Positions 14,081-20,628 of a stretch of DNA of 20,628 bases are shown here, one piece after another (position 1 is the first letter of the stretch; every line of letters starts with the position of its first letter). The DNA comes from Clostridia bacterium. Lineage in GTDB: Bacteria > Bacillota_A > Clostridia > Oscillospirales > Butyricicoccaceae. The translations under genes were made by a program, and so were the position numbers. Below the pieces are notes generated by a model. That model saw nothing but the letters and a program-made list of their open reading frames with translations, was not told the origin of the DNA and did no database searches. The stretch spans positions 1 to 20,628 of the forward strand of contig JAFOHJ010000292.1 in the NCBI GenBank assembly GCA_017421885.1. The letters are read 5' to 3'.

Positions 14081-16162
14081 CTACCCCTTTATGATTTCCA
14101 TAAGTTTCTTCAGGATCCAGGAGCCGTTGATATCCACCTTGCCCTTATAGTCAAGGTCACGGACGACGATATTATCACCGGTCATCTGATAATCGAAGAT
14201 ATCAAACTCCTTAAGAATATCCATGCAAACAAGAAACCTCCCCTGATTCATGCAGCATTTAGATTCATATTTTATCTTTCTGTATAATGTTCTGGGCATA
14301 CCGCAAAGCATGCCGTCCTGTTTGTTTGCCTTTACATGTCTGAACACAGCCACAAGATCGTCTCGGCAGGGACAAAGGAAAAGCGCCTGCTCTCTGTCCA
14401 GATTTTCTCCCGAAACAAAGCGTTCGTAAATATCAAAAGAACACTCGTCGCATTTTTCTGCCGACTGGCTCCACTTTATATCCTTGACCACCAGCTGAAC
14501 ACTCTCTCGGCCGCGGAAATAGTTGACTTCGGCAGAGAACACTATATCGGCCTCGTCGCCGGTCACAAACGGGCAGGATCTCGCCCCCATTCCGAAAACA
14601 AAGCCATAGAAACGATAGCCATTCTTTGAGAAAAGCAGCTTTATATGTCTGTCGTGACTGATAGGTGTGATCTCCTCTATCACAGCATCACGAAGGATGA
14701 AAAGCGGCATCGGGTTGCCCATGCCAAAGGGTTCCAACACGCTGAGGCTCTTTACGGCATCAAGGCCCAGCTCATAGGGCTCGACTGCATAGTCGATATT
14801 GATGCAGGGTTCAAGCTCTTCATCTACTGCGCACCTCTCGGCATATTCCTGCAGCCTGCTTCTGAGTTCCTCAAGATTTTCGCGGTTCACTGAGAGGCCA
14901 ACAGCCAGTTCATGGCCTCCGAAGCGCTCGAGGATATCAGCATTTTCGCTGAGGGCGCCGTAAAGGTTAAAGCCCTTTATGCTTCGGCCCGAACCCTTGC
15001 CGCAGTCGCCTGTCATCGAAACAAGAACACAGGGCATTCCATAACGGTCGGCCAGTCTTGAGGAAACTATGCCGATAACACCGGTATGCCAGCCATCTCC
15101 CCAAAGCACCATGATTTTTCCTGAAGCCAGCGAGGGATCGCGCTCGATATCACCGAGGATCTGCTCGTAAATCGTATTTTCGGCCTCCTGACGCTGGCGA
15201 TTAAGCTCACAGAGATGCTCTGCCAGCTCTGCCGCTTCCATGCCGCTGCCGGTAAGCATAAGCCTTGCTGTACAATCGGCCTCTCCCATTCTTCCAGCAG
15301 CATTGATGCGGGGTGCCAGCACAAAGCTGACCGAATTGGCCGTTATGGGCTTGGTATCAAGGCCCAGCTTCTGCATCAGAGTCCTGATACCTATATTATC
15401 GGTATGCCTGAGCCTTTTCAGTCCTTCTGAGATAATAATTCTGTTTTCGCCAAGCACCGGCATGACATCAGCGATGGTGCCGAGAGCCACAACATCGGCA
15501 TACATATCGAGCAGTTCCTTTATTGGGCGGCCCTTTTCCATGGCACAGATGACCTTAAAGGCAACGCCTACGCCTGCAAGCTCTCTGAAGGGACATTCGC
15601 TGTCGCTTCTTCTGGGGTTTACAACAGCATCTGCGCGAGGCAACTCGTCCTTACATTCATGGTGGTCGGTTATAATGACCTTGATACCCATGGCCTTGGC
15701 ATAGTCGGTCTCTTCCACGGCAGTTATACCTGAATCGACTGTCACAAGCAAAGTGCAGCCGTCATTTTTCAGTTCGGCGATAGCCGCTTCATTAAGGCCA
15801 TAGCCCTCATTGAGCCTGTCGGGAATATAATACCGGCAATCTGCCCCTCTGCTGTTTAGATACCGGATCATGATGGAGGTGGCGGTGACACCATCGACAT
15901 CATAATCGCCATATACAGCGATGCGCTCACCCTCTTCTATCGCCTTCTCCAGAATAGATACGGCTTTATCCATATCCTTTATCAGGAAGGGGTCAAAGAG
16001 ATGAGCGCTGTCACAATCCATAAAGGCAAGAGCTTCTTCGGGCGTAACAATACCTCTGGCCGACAGAATAGCGGCAGCCAGATGAGAAATGCCCAGTTCA
16101 TGCTGAAGGCTTTCTATATTTTCTTTATTCTGTTGTGCTACGATCCATTTTTCCTTTTTCAT
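14081..16162 (-). CDS. recJ: Single-stranded-DNA exonuclease RecJ
   Basis: A 693-aa 5'-3' single-strand exonuclease acting in recombination and mismatch/base-excision repair. DHH-domain motifs are intact: VYGDYDVDGVTA (83-94), VTVDSGI, IITDHHE (164-170; D166-H167-H168) and NPRR, followed by LAPRINAAGRMGEA. The DHHA1 domain carries DGWHTGVIGIVSSRLADRYG, GSGRSIKGFNL and ERFGGHELAVGL. An OB-fold follows, then a C-terminal extension of about 110 residues, seen in many Firmicute RecJ proteins. The start at 16162 is preceded by AAAGGAC about 12 bases away, a rather distant site. It heads the recJ-rel-dtd-MBL-hemZ operon, with a long structured leader upstream. Confidence 0.95.
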   Translation of the reverse strand: MKKEKWIVAQQNKENIESLQHELGISHLAAAILSARGIVTPEEALAFMDCDSAHLFDPFLIKDMDKAVSILEKAIEEGERIAVYGDYDVDGVTATSIMIRYLNSRGADCRYYIPDRLNEGYGLNEAAIAELKNDGCTLLVTVDSGITAVEETDYAKAMGIKVIITDHHECKDELPRADAVVNPRRSDSECPFRELAGVGVAFKVICAMEKGRPIKELLDMYADVVALGTIADVMPVLGENRIIISEGLKRLRHTDNIGIRTLMQKLGLDTKPITANSVSFVLAPRINAAGRMGEADCTARLMLTGSGMEAAELAEHLCELNRQRQEAENTIYEQILGDIERDPSLASGKIMVLWGDGWHTGVIGIVSSRLADRYGMPCVLVSMTGDCGKGSGRSIKGFNLYGALSENADILERFGGHELAVGLSVNRENLEELRSRLQEYAERCAVDEELEPCINIDYAVEPYELGLDAVKSLSVLEPFGMGNPMPLFILRDAVIEEITPISHDRHIKLLFSKNGYRFYGFVFGMGARSCPFVTGDEADIVFSAEVNYFRGRESVQLVVKDIKWSQSAEKCDECSFDIYERFVSGENLDREQALFLCPCRDDLVAVFRHVKANKQDGMLCGMPRTLYRKIKYESKCCMNQGRFLVCMDILKEFDIFDYQMTGDNIVVRDLDYKGKVDINGSWILKKLMEIIKG

Positions 16163-16189
16163 AATTTCAAGCTGTCCTTTTCCAGTTGC

Positions 16190-16273
16190 CTAAACAGCAG
16201 AAAACGCGGTCTGTACACCCAAAAGATCGATCTCTGCGCCGGGCCGATCGCTGTTCATTATCCAAATCATCAT
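16190..16273 (-). other. Possible 27-codon upstream ORF in the recJ leader
   Basis: An ATG-ATG at 16273 opens 27 codons (MMIWIMNSDRPGAEIDLLGV, then QTAFSAV) ending in TAG at 16190, 27 bases before the recJ start. No Shine-Dalgarno precedes it and the start codons lie in the 3' arm of the leader palindrome. I do not recognise the peptide. It could be a regulatory uORF, but chance is more likely. Confidence 0.2.
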
Positions 16274-16309
16274 CCACAAATGTTTTTTAATGGGTGATCA
16301 TTTGGACAA
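16258..16309 (-). repeat. Imperfect palindrome in the recJ leader
   Basis: Bases 16258-16275 and 16292-16309 are inverted copies: 16 of 18 positions pair as RNA (one of them G-U), with mismatches at 16268/16299 and 16273/16294, around a 16-base AT-rich loop. It lies about 25 bases after the predicted start of transcription of recJ. It may be a folded leader element or an operator. The rest of the 300-base space between recJ and the amidohydrolase holds only the promoter and terminator listed here. Confidence 0.5.
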
Positions 16310-16340
16310 TACAACATAGCATTTATTATTAATAAAATTT

Positions 16341-16369
16341 ATTATATCAAAATGCCCCGACTTATACAA
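16341..16369 (-). promoter_or_regulatory. Extended -10 promoter for the recJ operon
   Basis: On the minus strand a perfect TATAAT (16346-16341) is preceded by TG one base upstream (extended -10) and by TTGTAT (16369-16364) at a 17-base spacing. The -35 matches only 3 of 6, but the extended -10 compensates. Start near 16334 would leave a leader of about 170 nt. Confidence 0.65.
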
Positions 16370-16397
16370 GCCAAATAATCAGTTAAAGTTGCCTGCA

Positions 16398-16449
16398 TTT
16401 AAAATAAATAACTCAAAGAGGCACAGTCACATACCATGCCTCTTTGAGT
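16398..16449 (-). terminator. Intrinsic terminator after the second AbgB-like gene
   Basis: ACTCAAAGAGGCA (16411-16423) and TGCCTCTTTGAGT (16437-16449) form a perfect 13-bp stem with a 13-base loop. On the minus strand it is followed by TATTTATTTT. It separates the amidohydrolase from the recJ promoter. Confidence 0.9.
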
Positions 16450-16461
16450 ATTTTCATATGA

Positions 16462-17877
16462 TTACAGAGTGGGCTTTACATCCGCGGGAATGGGGCACTC
16501 ATACTTGCCGCCGGTTGCCTTATTAAGCTCTTCTCTTGCCTTTACAAGAATGGAGGGATCGGCAATAGCCTTAGCCGCTGTCAGAGCCATTACCTTGGCC
16601 GCTGCCATGTTGCCCTTATTGGCAATGGACGAACGGGACTGAGCTGTCATCTGCCAGCTGTGGCCGGGAGTCGCCAGCGCAATAGTTGCAACATTGCACT
16701 GAGCTGTGGGTGTGCAGTAACTTACATCGCCGACATCGGTCGAGCCGGGCATTGCCTTATCGATGGGTGTATAGGGCAGAATACTTGTATGCAGGGGCGA
16801 ATCGCCGAATGCCTCTTCGGCAGTCATGCCGTAATCAGCGAGGGCTGCCGATATATCGGCAATGTCTGCCTCGCTGAAGGTTGCGCGGAACTGATTTGCA
16901 AGGGCAAAGTCGGCCTCGTCGAACTGAGGTGCGCCGACTTCTTCAAAAGCTTCCTGCATGAGCTTTTCAAGAGTGCGGTTATTGCAGCAGTCGCTGAGAG
17001 CCTCGTGGAAATGAAGCTTCATTGTTGTGCCTGTCATCTTTGCAGCACCCTCAGCACAGTCGAGAACGCGCTGGAAGATCTCCTGAGCAGCCTTGATCTT
17101 GGGTGCGCGGACAAAATAGTGGATCTTTGCCTTGTCGTGGACGACATTGGGCGCAATACCGCCTGCGTTTACATATGCATAATGAACACGCGCCTCGGGA
17201 ATGATGTGCTCACGCAGATAGTTGACGCCAACATTCATCAGCTCGCAGGCATCGAGAGCCGAGCGGCCGAGATGGGGATTACCTGCCGCATGAGCCGATA
17301 CGCCTGTAAACTCGAAGAATGCGCTGATGCATGCAAGGCTGGATGTGCCCTTTACATTGTTCATGTCGCCGGGATGCCATGTCAGTGCACAATCGAGATC
17401 TTCAAACAGACCGTTTCTTGCCATAAAGACCTTGCCCGAACCGTATTCCTCACCGGGGCAGCCGTAATAACGGACTGTGCCGGAAATGCCGTTTTCCTTA
17501 AGATAATCTCTGAACGCCAGAGCAGCGCCTGCAGCTGCAGCGCCGAGGCTGTTATGTCCGCAGCCCTGACCGTATGCGCCCTCAACGACAGGCTTTTTCT
17601 CAGGCAGGGAAGCTTCCTGAGAAAGTGTAGGCAACGCATCGTATTCGCCGAGGAAGCCAATGATGGGCTTGCCCTCTCCCCAACTTGCGACAAAGGCTGT
17701 GGGCACCTCGCCGACACCCATGTCGACCTTGAATCCGCGTTCTTCAAAGAACTTACCATAGAACTCGGCCGACTTATACTCCTTCATGCCGGGTTCAGCA
17801 TATTCCCAGATCGTGTCGTTGACCAGATTGATATCGGCGGCATTGCGCTCGACCAATGCAGAAATAATCTCTTTCAT
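16462..17877 (-). CDS. AbgB-like M20 amidohydrolase, copy 2
   Basis: A 471-aa M20D-family metallohydrolase resembling E. coli AbgB (p-aminobenzoyl-glutamate hydrolase subunit) along its whole length, including ALTWHP, SAHAAGNPHLGRSALDACELM, GSTDVGDVSYCTPTAQC and the ending CPIPADVKPTL. Metal ligands expected in M20D are present: C106 and H108 (GQGCGHN), E143-E144 (PGEE), H168, and the late His in TPGHSWQ. The usual HGCGHN reads QGCGHN here (Q104). It probably cleaves an N-acyl or aminobenzoyl amino acid; the substrate is unproven. The start at 17877 is set by AAAGGAG about 11 bases upstream; the longer reading to 18006 runs back through the previous gene's terminator. It is a tandem paralogue of the next gene. 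No abgA or abgT partner is in view. Confidence 0.88.
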   Translation of the reverse strand: MKEIISALVERNAADINLVNDTIWEYAEPGMKEYKSAEFYGKFFEERGFKVDMGVGEVPTAFVASWGEGKPIIGFLGEYDALPTLSQEASLPEKKPVVEGAYGQGCGHNSLGAAAAGAALAFRDYLKENGISGTVRYYGCPGEEYGSGKVFMARNGLFEDLDCALTWHPGDMNNVKGTSSLACISAFFEFTGVSAHAAGNPHLGRSALDACELMNVGVNYLREHIIPEARVHYAYVNAGGIAPNVVHDKAKIHYFVRAPKIKAAQEIFQRVLDCAEGAAKMTGTTMKLHFHEALSDCCNNRTLEKLMQEAFEEVGAPQFDEADFALANQFRATFSEADIADISAALADYGMTAEEAFGDSPLHTSILPYTPIDKAMPGSTDVGDVSYCTPTAQCNVATIALATPGHSWQMTAQSRSSIANKGNMAAAKVMALTAAKAIADPSILVKAREELNKATGGKYECPIPADVKPTL

Positions 17878-17925
17878 GTTTATTTTCTCTCCTTTTTCAG
17901 GTGAATATATATTTGTTTTCATGAT

Positions 17926-17954
17926 ATCATATTCTATGCCGAAAAGCAAAACAA
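17926..17954 (-). promoter_or_regulatory. Promoter for AbgB-like copy 2
   Basis: On the minus strand TTGTTT (17954-17949) and TATGAT (17931-17926) lie 17 bases apart. The -35 falls within the T-tract of the preceding terminator. A second pairing, TTGCTT with TATCAT a few bases downstream, is also possible, so the exact hexamers are uncertain. Confidence 0.5.
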
Positions 17955-17984
17955 AAAGAAGCCCCGGAGAATAAACTCCGGGGC
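17942..17984 (-). terminator. Intrinsic terminator after AbgB-like copy 1
   Basis: GCCCCGGAG (17961-17969) and CTCCGGGGC (17976-17984) form a perfect GC-rich 9-bp stem with a 6-base loop, followed on the minus strand by TTCTTTTTGTTTTG. A textbook terminator, placed 18 bases after the stop. Confidence 0.95.
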
Positions 17985-18002
17985 CGATCTTATTACTGAA
18001 AA

Positions 18003-19424
18003 TCAAACATTGGGCTTGATATGTGCAGGCATTGCCGAGACATACCCGCCGCCTGTGGAAGCCTTGAGCTCGGCTTTCGCCTTTGCCATCATTTCCTTGT
18101 CTTCAATGGCCATGGCTGCGGTCAGCGCAAGCACCTTTGCAGCTACAACTGTACCCTTGTGGGCAATGGACGAGTTGGACAGAGCTGTGATCTGCCAGCT
18201 GTGGCCCGGTGTGCCAAGAACTTCGGTTGCAACACCGCACTGAGCTGTGGGAGCACAGTAGCTTGCATCGCCAACATCGGTAGAACCCGACATAGCCTTA
18301 TTGAGAGGCTTATAGGGCAGCACCTTTGTGTGAAGAACTTCGTCGTCACCAATCAGGTAAGTGTCGAGGTCAAGGCCTGCAAGGCCTGCCTTTACCGATG
18401 CAAGGTTGCCTGCATTGAAGGTCTTACGGAACTCCTGAGCCAGTGCATAGTCGTTCTCGTCAAACTCGGGAGCACCGATCTCATTGAGAGCCTGCTCCAT
18501 AACATGGCTGAGGGTGATATTGGGCAGATAATCGTAAATTGCCTCCTTGAGGTCAACCACATGTGTGGTGCCGGTCATCTTGGCAGCACCTTCGGCGATA
18601 TCCTGAACTCGCGCATAGATCTCCTGAGCCTGGCTCATCTTGGGAGCACGGATAAAGTAGTGTATAGTAGCCTTGTCATGAACGACATTGGGAGCAATGC
18701 CTCCGGCATTTACATATGCATAGTGAACACGAGCCTCGGGGATGATGTGCTCGCGCAGATAGTTGACACCGATGTTCATCAGTTCGCAGGCATCAAGCGC
18801 CGAGCGGCCAAGATGGGGGTTGGCAGCGGCATGAGCCGTTACACCTGTGAATGTGAACATAACGCTGATGTTTGCAAGGCTTGATGTTGCCCATACATTG
18901 TTCTTGTCGGCAGGATGCCATGTGAGGCAGATGTCGAGATCGTTGAACAGGCCGGCTCTTGCCATATAGATTTTGCCCGAGCCATATTCCTCACCGGGGC
19001 ATCCGTAGAAACGGACTGTGCCGGGAAGGCCGTTTTCCTTGAGGTAATCCTTAAATGCCAGCGCAGCGCCTGCAGCACCTGCACCGAGGCAGTTATGGCC
19101 GCAGCCATGTCCGTACGCGCCCTCAACGATGGGCTTCTTCTCTGCCAGAGATGCCTCCTGAGAAAGTGTGGGAAGAGCGTCGAACTCGCCAAGGAAGCCT
19201 ACAACAGGCTCACCTTCGCCCCACGAAGCGACAAATGCTGTGGGCATATCGGCAAGACCCATTTCAAGCTTGAAGCCCTGCTGCTTCCAGAACTCTTCAT
19301 AAAATTTTGCGGTCTTATATTCCTTCATACCGGCTTCGGCATATTCCCAGACAGTATCGCTGACCTTGATGATATCATCATAATAATTGTCTACCAGACG
19401 GGAGATCATTTCTTTCTTGCTCAT
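18003..19424 (-). CDS. AbgB-like M20 amidohydrolase, copy 1
   Basis: A 473-aa M20D metallohydrolase, the paralogue of copy 2, again AbgB-like over its full length (E. coli AbgB is 481 aa). Metal ligands: C108 and H110 in GHGCGHN, E145-E146 in PGEEYGSG, H170 in LTWHP and H408 in TPGHSWQ. The lid/dimerisation domain holds FTGVTAHAAANPHLGRSALDACELMNIGVN. The canonical His of HGCGHN is kept here. Likely substrates are aminoacyl or aminobenzoyl amides such as folate breakdown products or N-acyl amino acids; this is inference from family. The start at 19424 has GAGGTG 5 bases upstream. It is transcribed first of the pair from a promoter that abuts the divergent ATP-grasp promoter. Confidence 0.9.
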   Translation of the reverse strand: MSKKEMISRLVDNYYDDIIKVSDTVWEYAEAGMKEYKTAKFYEEFWKQQGFKLEMGLADMPTAFVASWGEGEPVVGFLGEFDALPTLSQEASLAEKKPIVEGAYGHGCGHNCLGAGAAGAALAFKDYLKENGLPGTVRFYGCPGEEYGSGKIYMARAGLFNDLDICLTWHPADKNNVWATSSLANISVMFTFTGVTAHAAANPHLGRSALDACELMNIGVNYLREHIIPEARVHYAYVNAGGIAPNVVHDKATIHYFIRAPKMSQAQEIYARVQDIAEGAAKMTGTTHVVDLKEAIYDYLPNITLSHVMEQALNEIGAPEFDENDYALAQEFRKTFNAGNLASVKAGLAGLDLDTYLIGDDEVLHTKVLPYKPLNKAMSGSTDVGDASYCAPTAQCGVATEVLGTPGHSWQITALSNSSIAHKGTVVAAKVLALTAAMAIEDKEMMAKAKAELKASTGGGYVSAMPAHIKPNV

Positions 19425-19468
19425 GATGCACCTCTTTCAGATTTTTAGGCGGATCTTCCGCCAAGAAT

Positions 19469-19497
19469 ATTTTAACACAAGCAAATTGATATGGCAA
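19469..19497 (-). promoter_or_regulatory. Promoter for AbgB-like copy 1
   Basis: On the minus strand TTGCCA (19497-19492, 5 of 6) and TAAAAT (19474-19469, 5 of 6) are separated by exactly 17 bases. The message would begin near a small GGCGG/CCGCC hairpin (19448-19462), which could protect its 5' end. Confidence 0.7.
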
Positions 19498-19525
19498 TTA
19501 CAAGCGAACTATTGTAAAATATAAT
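19497..19525 (+). promoter_or_regulatory. Promoter for the ATP-grasp gene
   Basis: On the plus strand ATTACA (19497-19502, 4 of 6) and a perfect TATAAT (19520-19525) are 17 bases apart, giving a leader of about 25 bases. Its -35 shares base 19497 with the -35 of the divergent promoter. Confidence 0.65.
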
Positions 19526-19557
19526 ATATCCAGAAGCGGTTATTCCCGGAGGTTATC

Positions 19558-20628
19558 ATGAAGGCCATCATCACCGATGTAAAATACAGGATGTCCATAT
19601 CCCTCATACGCGATCTTGCCGAAAAAGGCGTCGAGATCATTGCCTGTCACAGTGGCAGCGGTGCCCCTTTTGCCTTTTCATCCAAGTTTGTTTGCGGGAC
19701 CGCCGTCCTGCCCGACAGCCAGACTCAGCCAGAGGAGTTCCTTTCGTCGCTGGCAGAGCTGTGCCGCATTCATATGTCGGGCGAAGAGCTCCCCGTCGTT
19801 CTGCCTGTAGGAGCCAAGACCCTCGGCCTGCTGGCAAGCCGCGAAGGCCGCAAAGCAATGAACGGAGTGTGCCGTCTGTGCCTTCCCGATTCCGCCTCGC
19901 TCGATCTTGCCAACGATAAGGCAAGGCTTGCTGAGCTTGCAAAACAAATAGGTGTACCTGTACCTTTTGAATATGATCCTTCCTCCGATCCTTCAGTTTT
20001 CAATTATCCGGTAGTGATCAAGCCGGTGTGCGGCGAAAAGCAGGGCCTCTCGGCCGAGCAGCGATATATCATCGCCCATGACCCCGAAACCGCCGCAAAG
20101 GCTATTTCCCATTTCACCTTTGACGGCGTTCCCCCGGTCGTTCAGCAGTATCTCAGCGGCATCGGTCTTGGATATTCTGTAGTTGCTTATGAAGGTGAAA
20201 TAATCAATGCGATCTGCCACAAAAGGCTTCGTGAATACCCTCTTTCGGGCGGACCTTCCACCTGCTGCCAGGTCATCGACGGCTATTTTGTCAGAAAATA
20301 TGCCGAAAAGCTTATAAAGGCCCTAAACTTTACAGGCCTTGCCATGATTGAGTTCAAGCTGGATGAGGACGGAAAGCCTTACCTCCTTGAGATCAATCCG
20401 AGGATATGGGGCACATTTCCCCTCACCCGCGCTTCAAAAAGCAGCCTCGGCTACGACTGGTTCTGCCTTGCCGCGGGGATCGAGCCGATCAGAGTGCCTC
20501 CAAGACAGGGTACAAAGATGTATTATCTGCTCTCCGATGCCCGCCGTGCCGCAGCCTGCCTGAAAAAAGGGCAGCTCAGACAGGCTCTTTCCACCATATG
20601 CTCGTGGGTCATGCCGGGATACAACGAA
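19558..20628 (+). CDS. ATP-grasp ligase-like protein (partial)
   Basis: The only clear plus-strand gene. It runs 357 codons from an ATG at 19558 and is open at the window end. GGAGG lies about 6 bases before the start. The N-terminal pre-ATP-grasp domain (MKAIITDVKYRMSISLIRDLAEKG, CHSGSGAPFAFSSKF) resembles the CarB/PylC/PurK-type fold. The ATP-grasp core has the nucleotide-binding Lys in YPVVIKPVCGE (K155), and the metal-binding set in AMIEFKLDEDGKPYLLEINPR (E265, E278, N280, R282) followed by IWGT. Such enzymes join a carboxylate, via an acyl-phosphate, to an amine or similar nucleophile; the substrates cannot be read from sequence. It diverges from AbgB-like amidohydrolase copy 1, which breaks amide bonds, so a functional link is possible but unproven. 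Confidence 0.85.
   Translation, partial: MKAIITDVKYRMSISLIRDLAEKGVEIIACHSGSGAPFAFSSKFVCGTAVLPDSQTQPEEFLSSLAELCRIHMSGEELPVVLPVGAKTLGLLASREGRKAMNGVCRLCLPDSASLDLANDKARLAELAKQIGVPVPFEYDPSSDPSVFNYPVVIKPVCGEKQGLSAEQRYIIAHDPETAAKAISHFTFDGVPPVVQQYLSGIGLGYSVVAYEGEIINAICHKRLREYPLSGGPSTCCQVIDGYFVRKYAEKLIKALNFTGLAMIEFKLDEDGKPYLLEINPRIWGTFPLTRASKSSLGYDWFCLAAGIEPIRVPPRQGTKMYYLLSDARRAAACLKKGQLRQALSTICSWVMPGYNE

Noticed and set aside
16462..18006. Longer reading of AbgB-like copy 2 starting at 18006
   Set aside because: It would run through the preceding gene's terminator and this gene's own promoter; the internal start at 17877 has a good ribosome site and matches the paralogue's N-terminus.
1..20628. CRISPR array, tRNA, rRNA, phage, insertion sequence or defence system
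   Set aside because: No direct-repeat arrays, transposase or phage motifs, and no tRNA-like cloverleaf were seen; gene order is conserved housekeeping throughout.

Overview
This is a chromosomal housekeeping segment of a spore-forming low-to-mid GC Firmicute, most likely a member of class Clostridia (Oscillospiraceae/Ruminococcaceae-like). That placement is an inference. It rests on the sporulation genes yabP and yabQ inside the conserved yabM-mazG-yabO-yabP-yabQ-divIC-yabR neighbourhood, a long-form HPF, a bifunctional Rel enzyme, HemZ, strong AGGAGG-type ribosome sites and sigma-A-like promoters. Nearly everything is read from the minus strand. Only a truncated ATP-grasp gene at the right end is clearly on the plus strand. 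I saw no rRNA, tRNA, CRISPR array, phage or insertion sequence.

Layout from right to left, the direction of most transcription. (1) 19.4-20.6 kb: an AbgB-like M20 amidohydrolase and an ATP-grasp ligase-like gene diverge from back-to-back promoters. (2) 16.4-19.4 kb: two tandem, closely related AbgB-like M20 enzymes, each with its own promoter and terminator. (3) 9.3-16.4 kb: recJ, rel, dtd, a glyoxalase-II-like MBL hydrolase and hemZ are packed with gaps of 3-28 bases. An extended -10 promoter and a structured leader of about 170 nt precede recJ. (4) 6.6-9.3 kb: a small zinc-ribbon protein, then overlapping pnp and mtaD, which together suit methylthioadenosine/nucleoside salvage. (5) 1.9-6.6 kb: the yab cluster, consisting of a SpoVB/MurJ-type flippase, MazG, HU, RqcP (S4 domain), YabP, YabQ, DivIC and the S1-domain protein YabR, closed by a terminator. 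(6) 0-1.8 kb: an amidohydrolase with a strong promoter, followed by a ribosome hibernation factor cut by the window edge.

The gene content is conventional. The most interesting signals are regulatory. Upstream of yabP, a candidate sigma-E promoter is placed so that its start site falls in the loop of a hairpin whose 3' arm is the yabP Shine-Dalgarno. Read-through mRNA would hide the site, whereas sporulation-specific mRNA would expose it. A sigma-A promoter then restarts the vegetative genes divIC-yabR just after yabQ. The pnp leader has two mutually exclusive hairpins, one of which masks its ribosome site. These are readings of the sequence, not measured facts.
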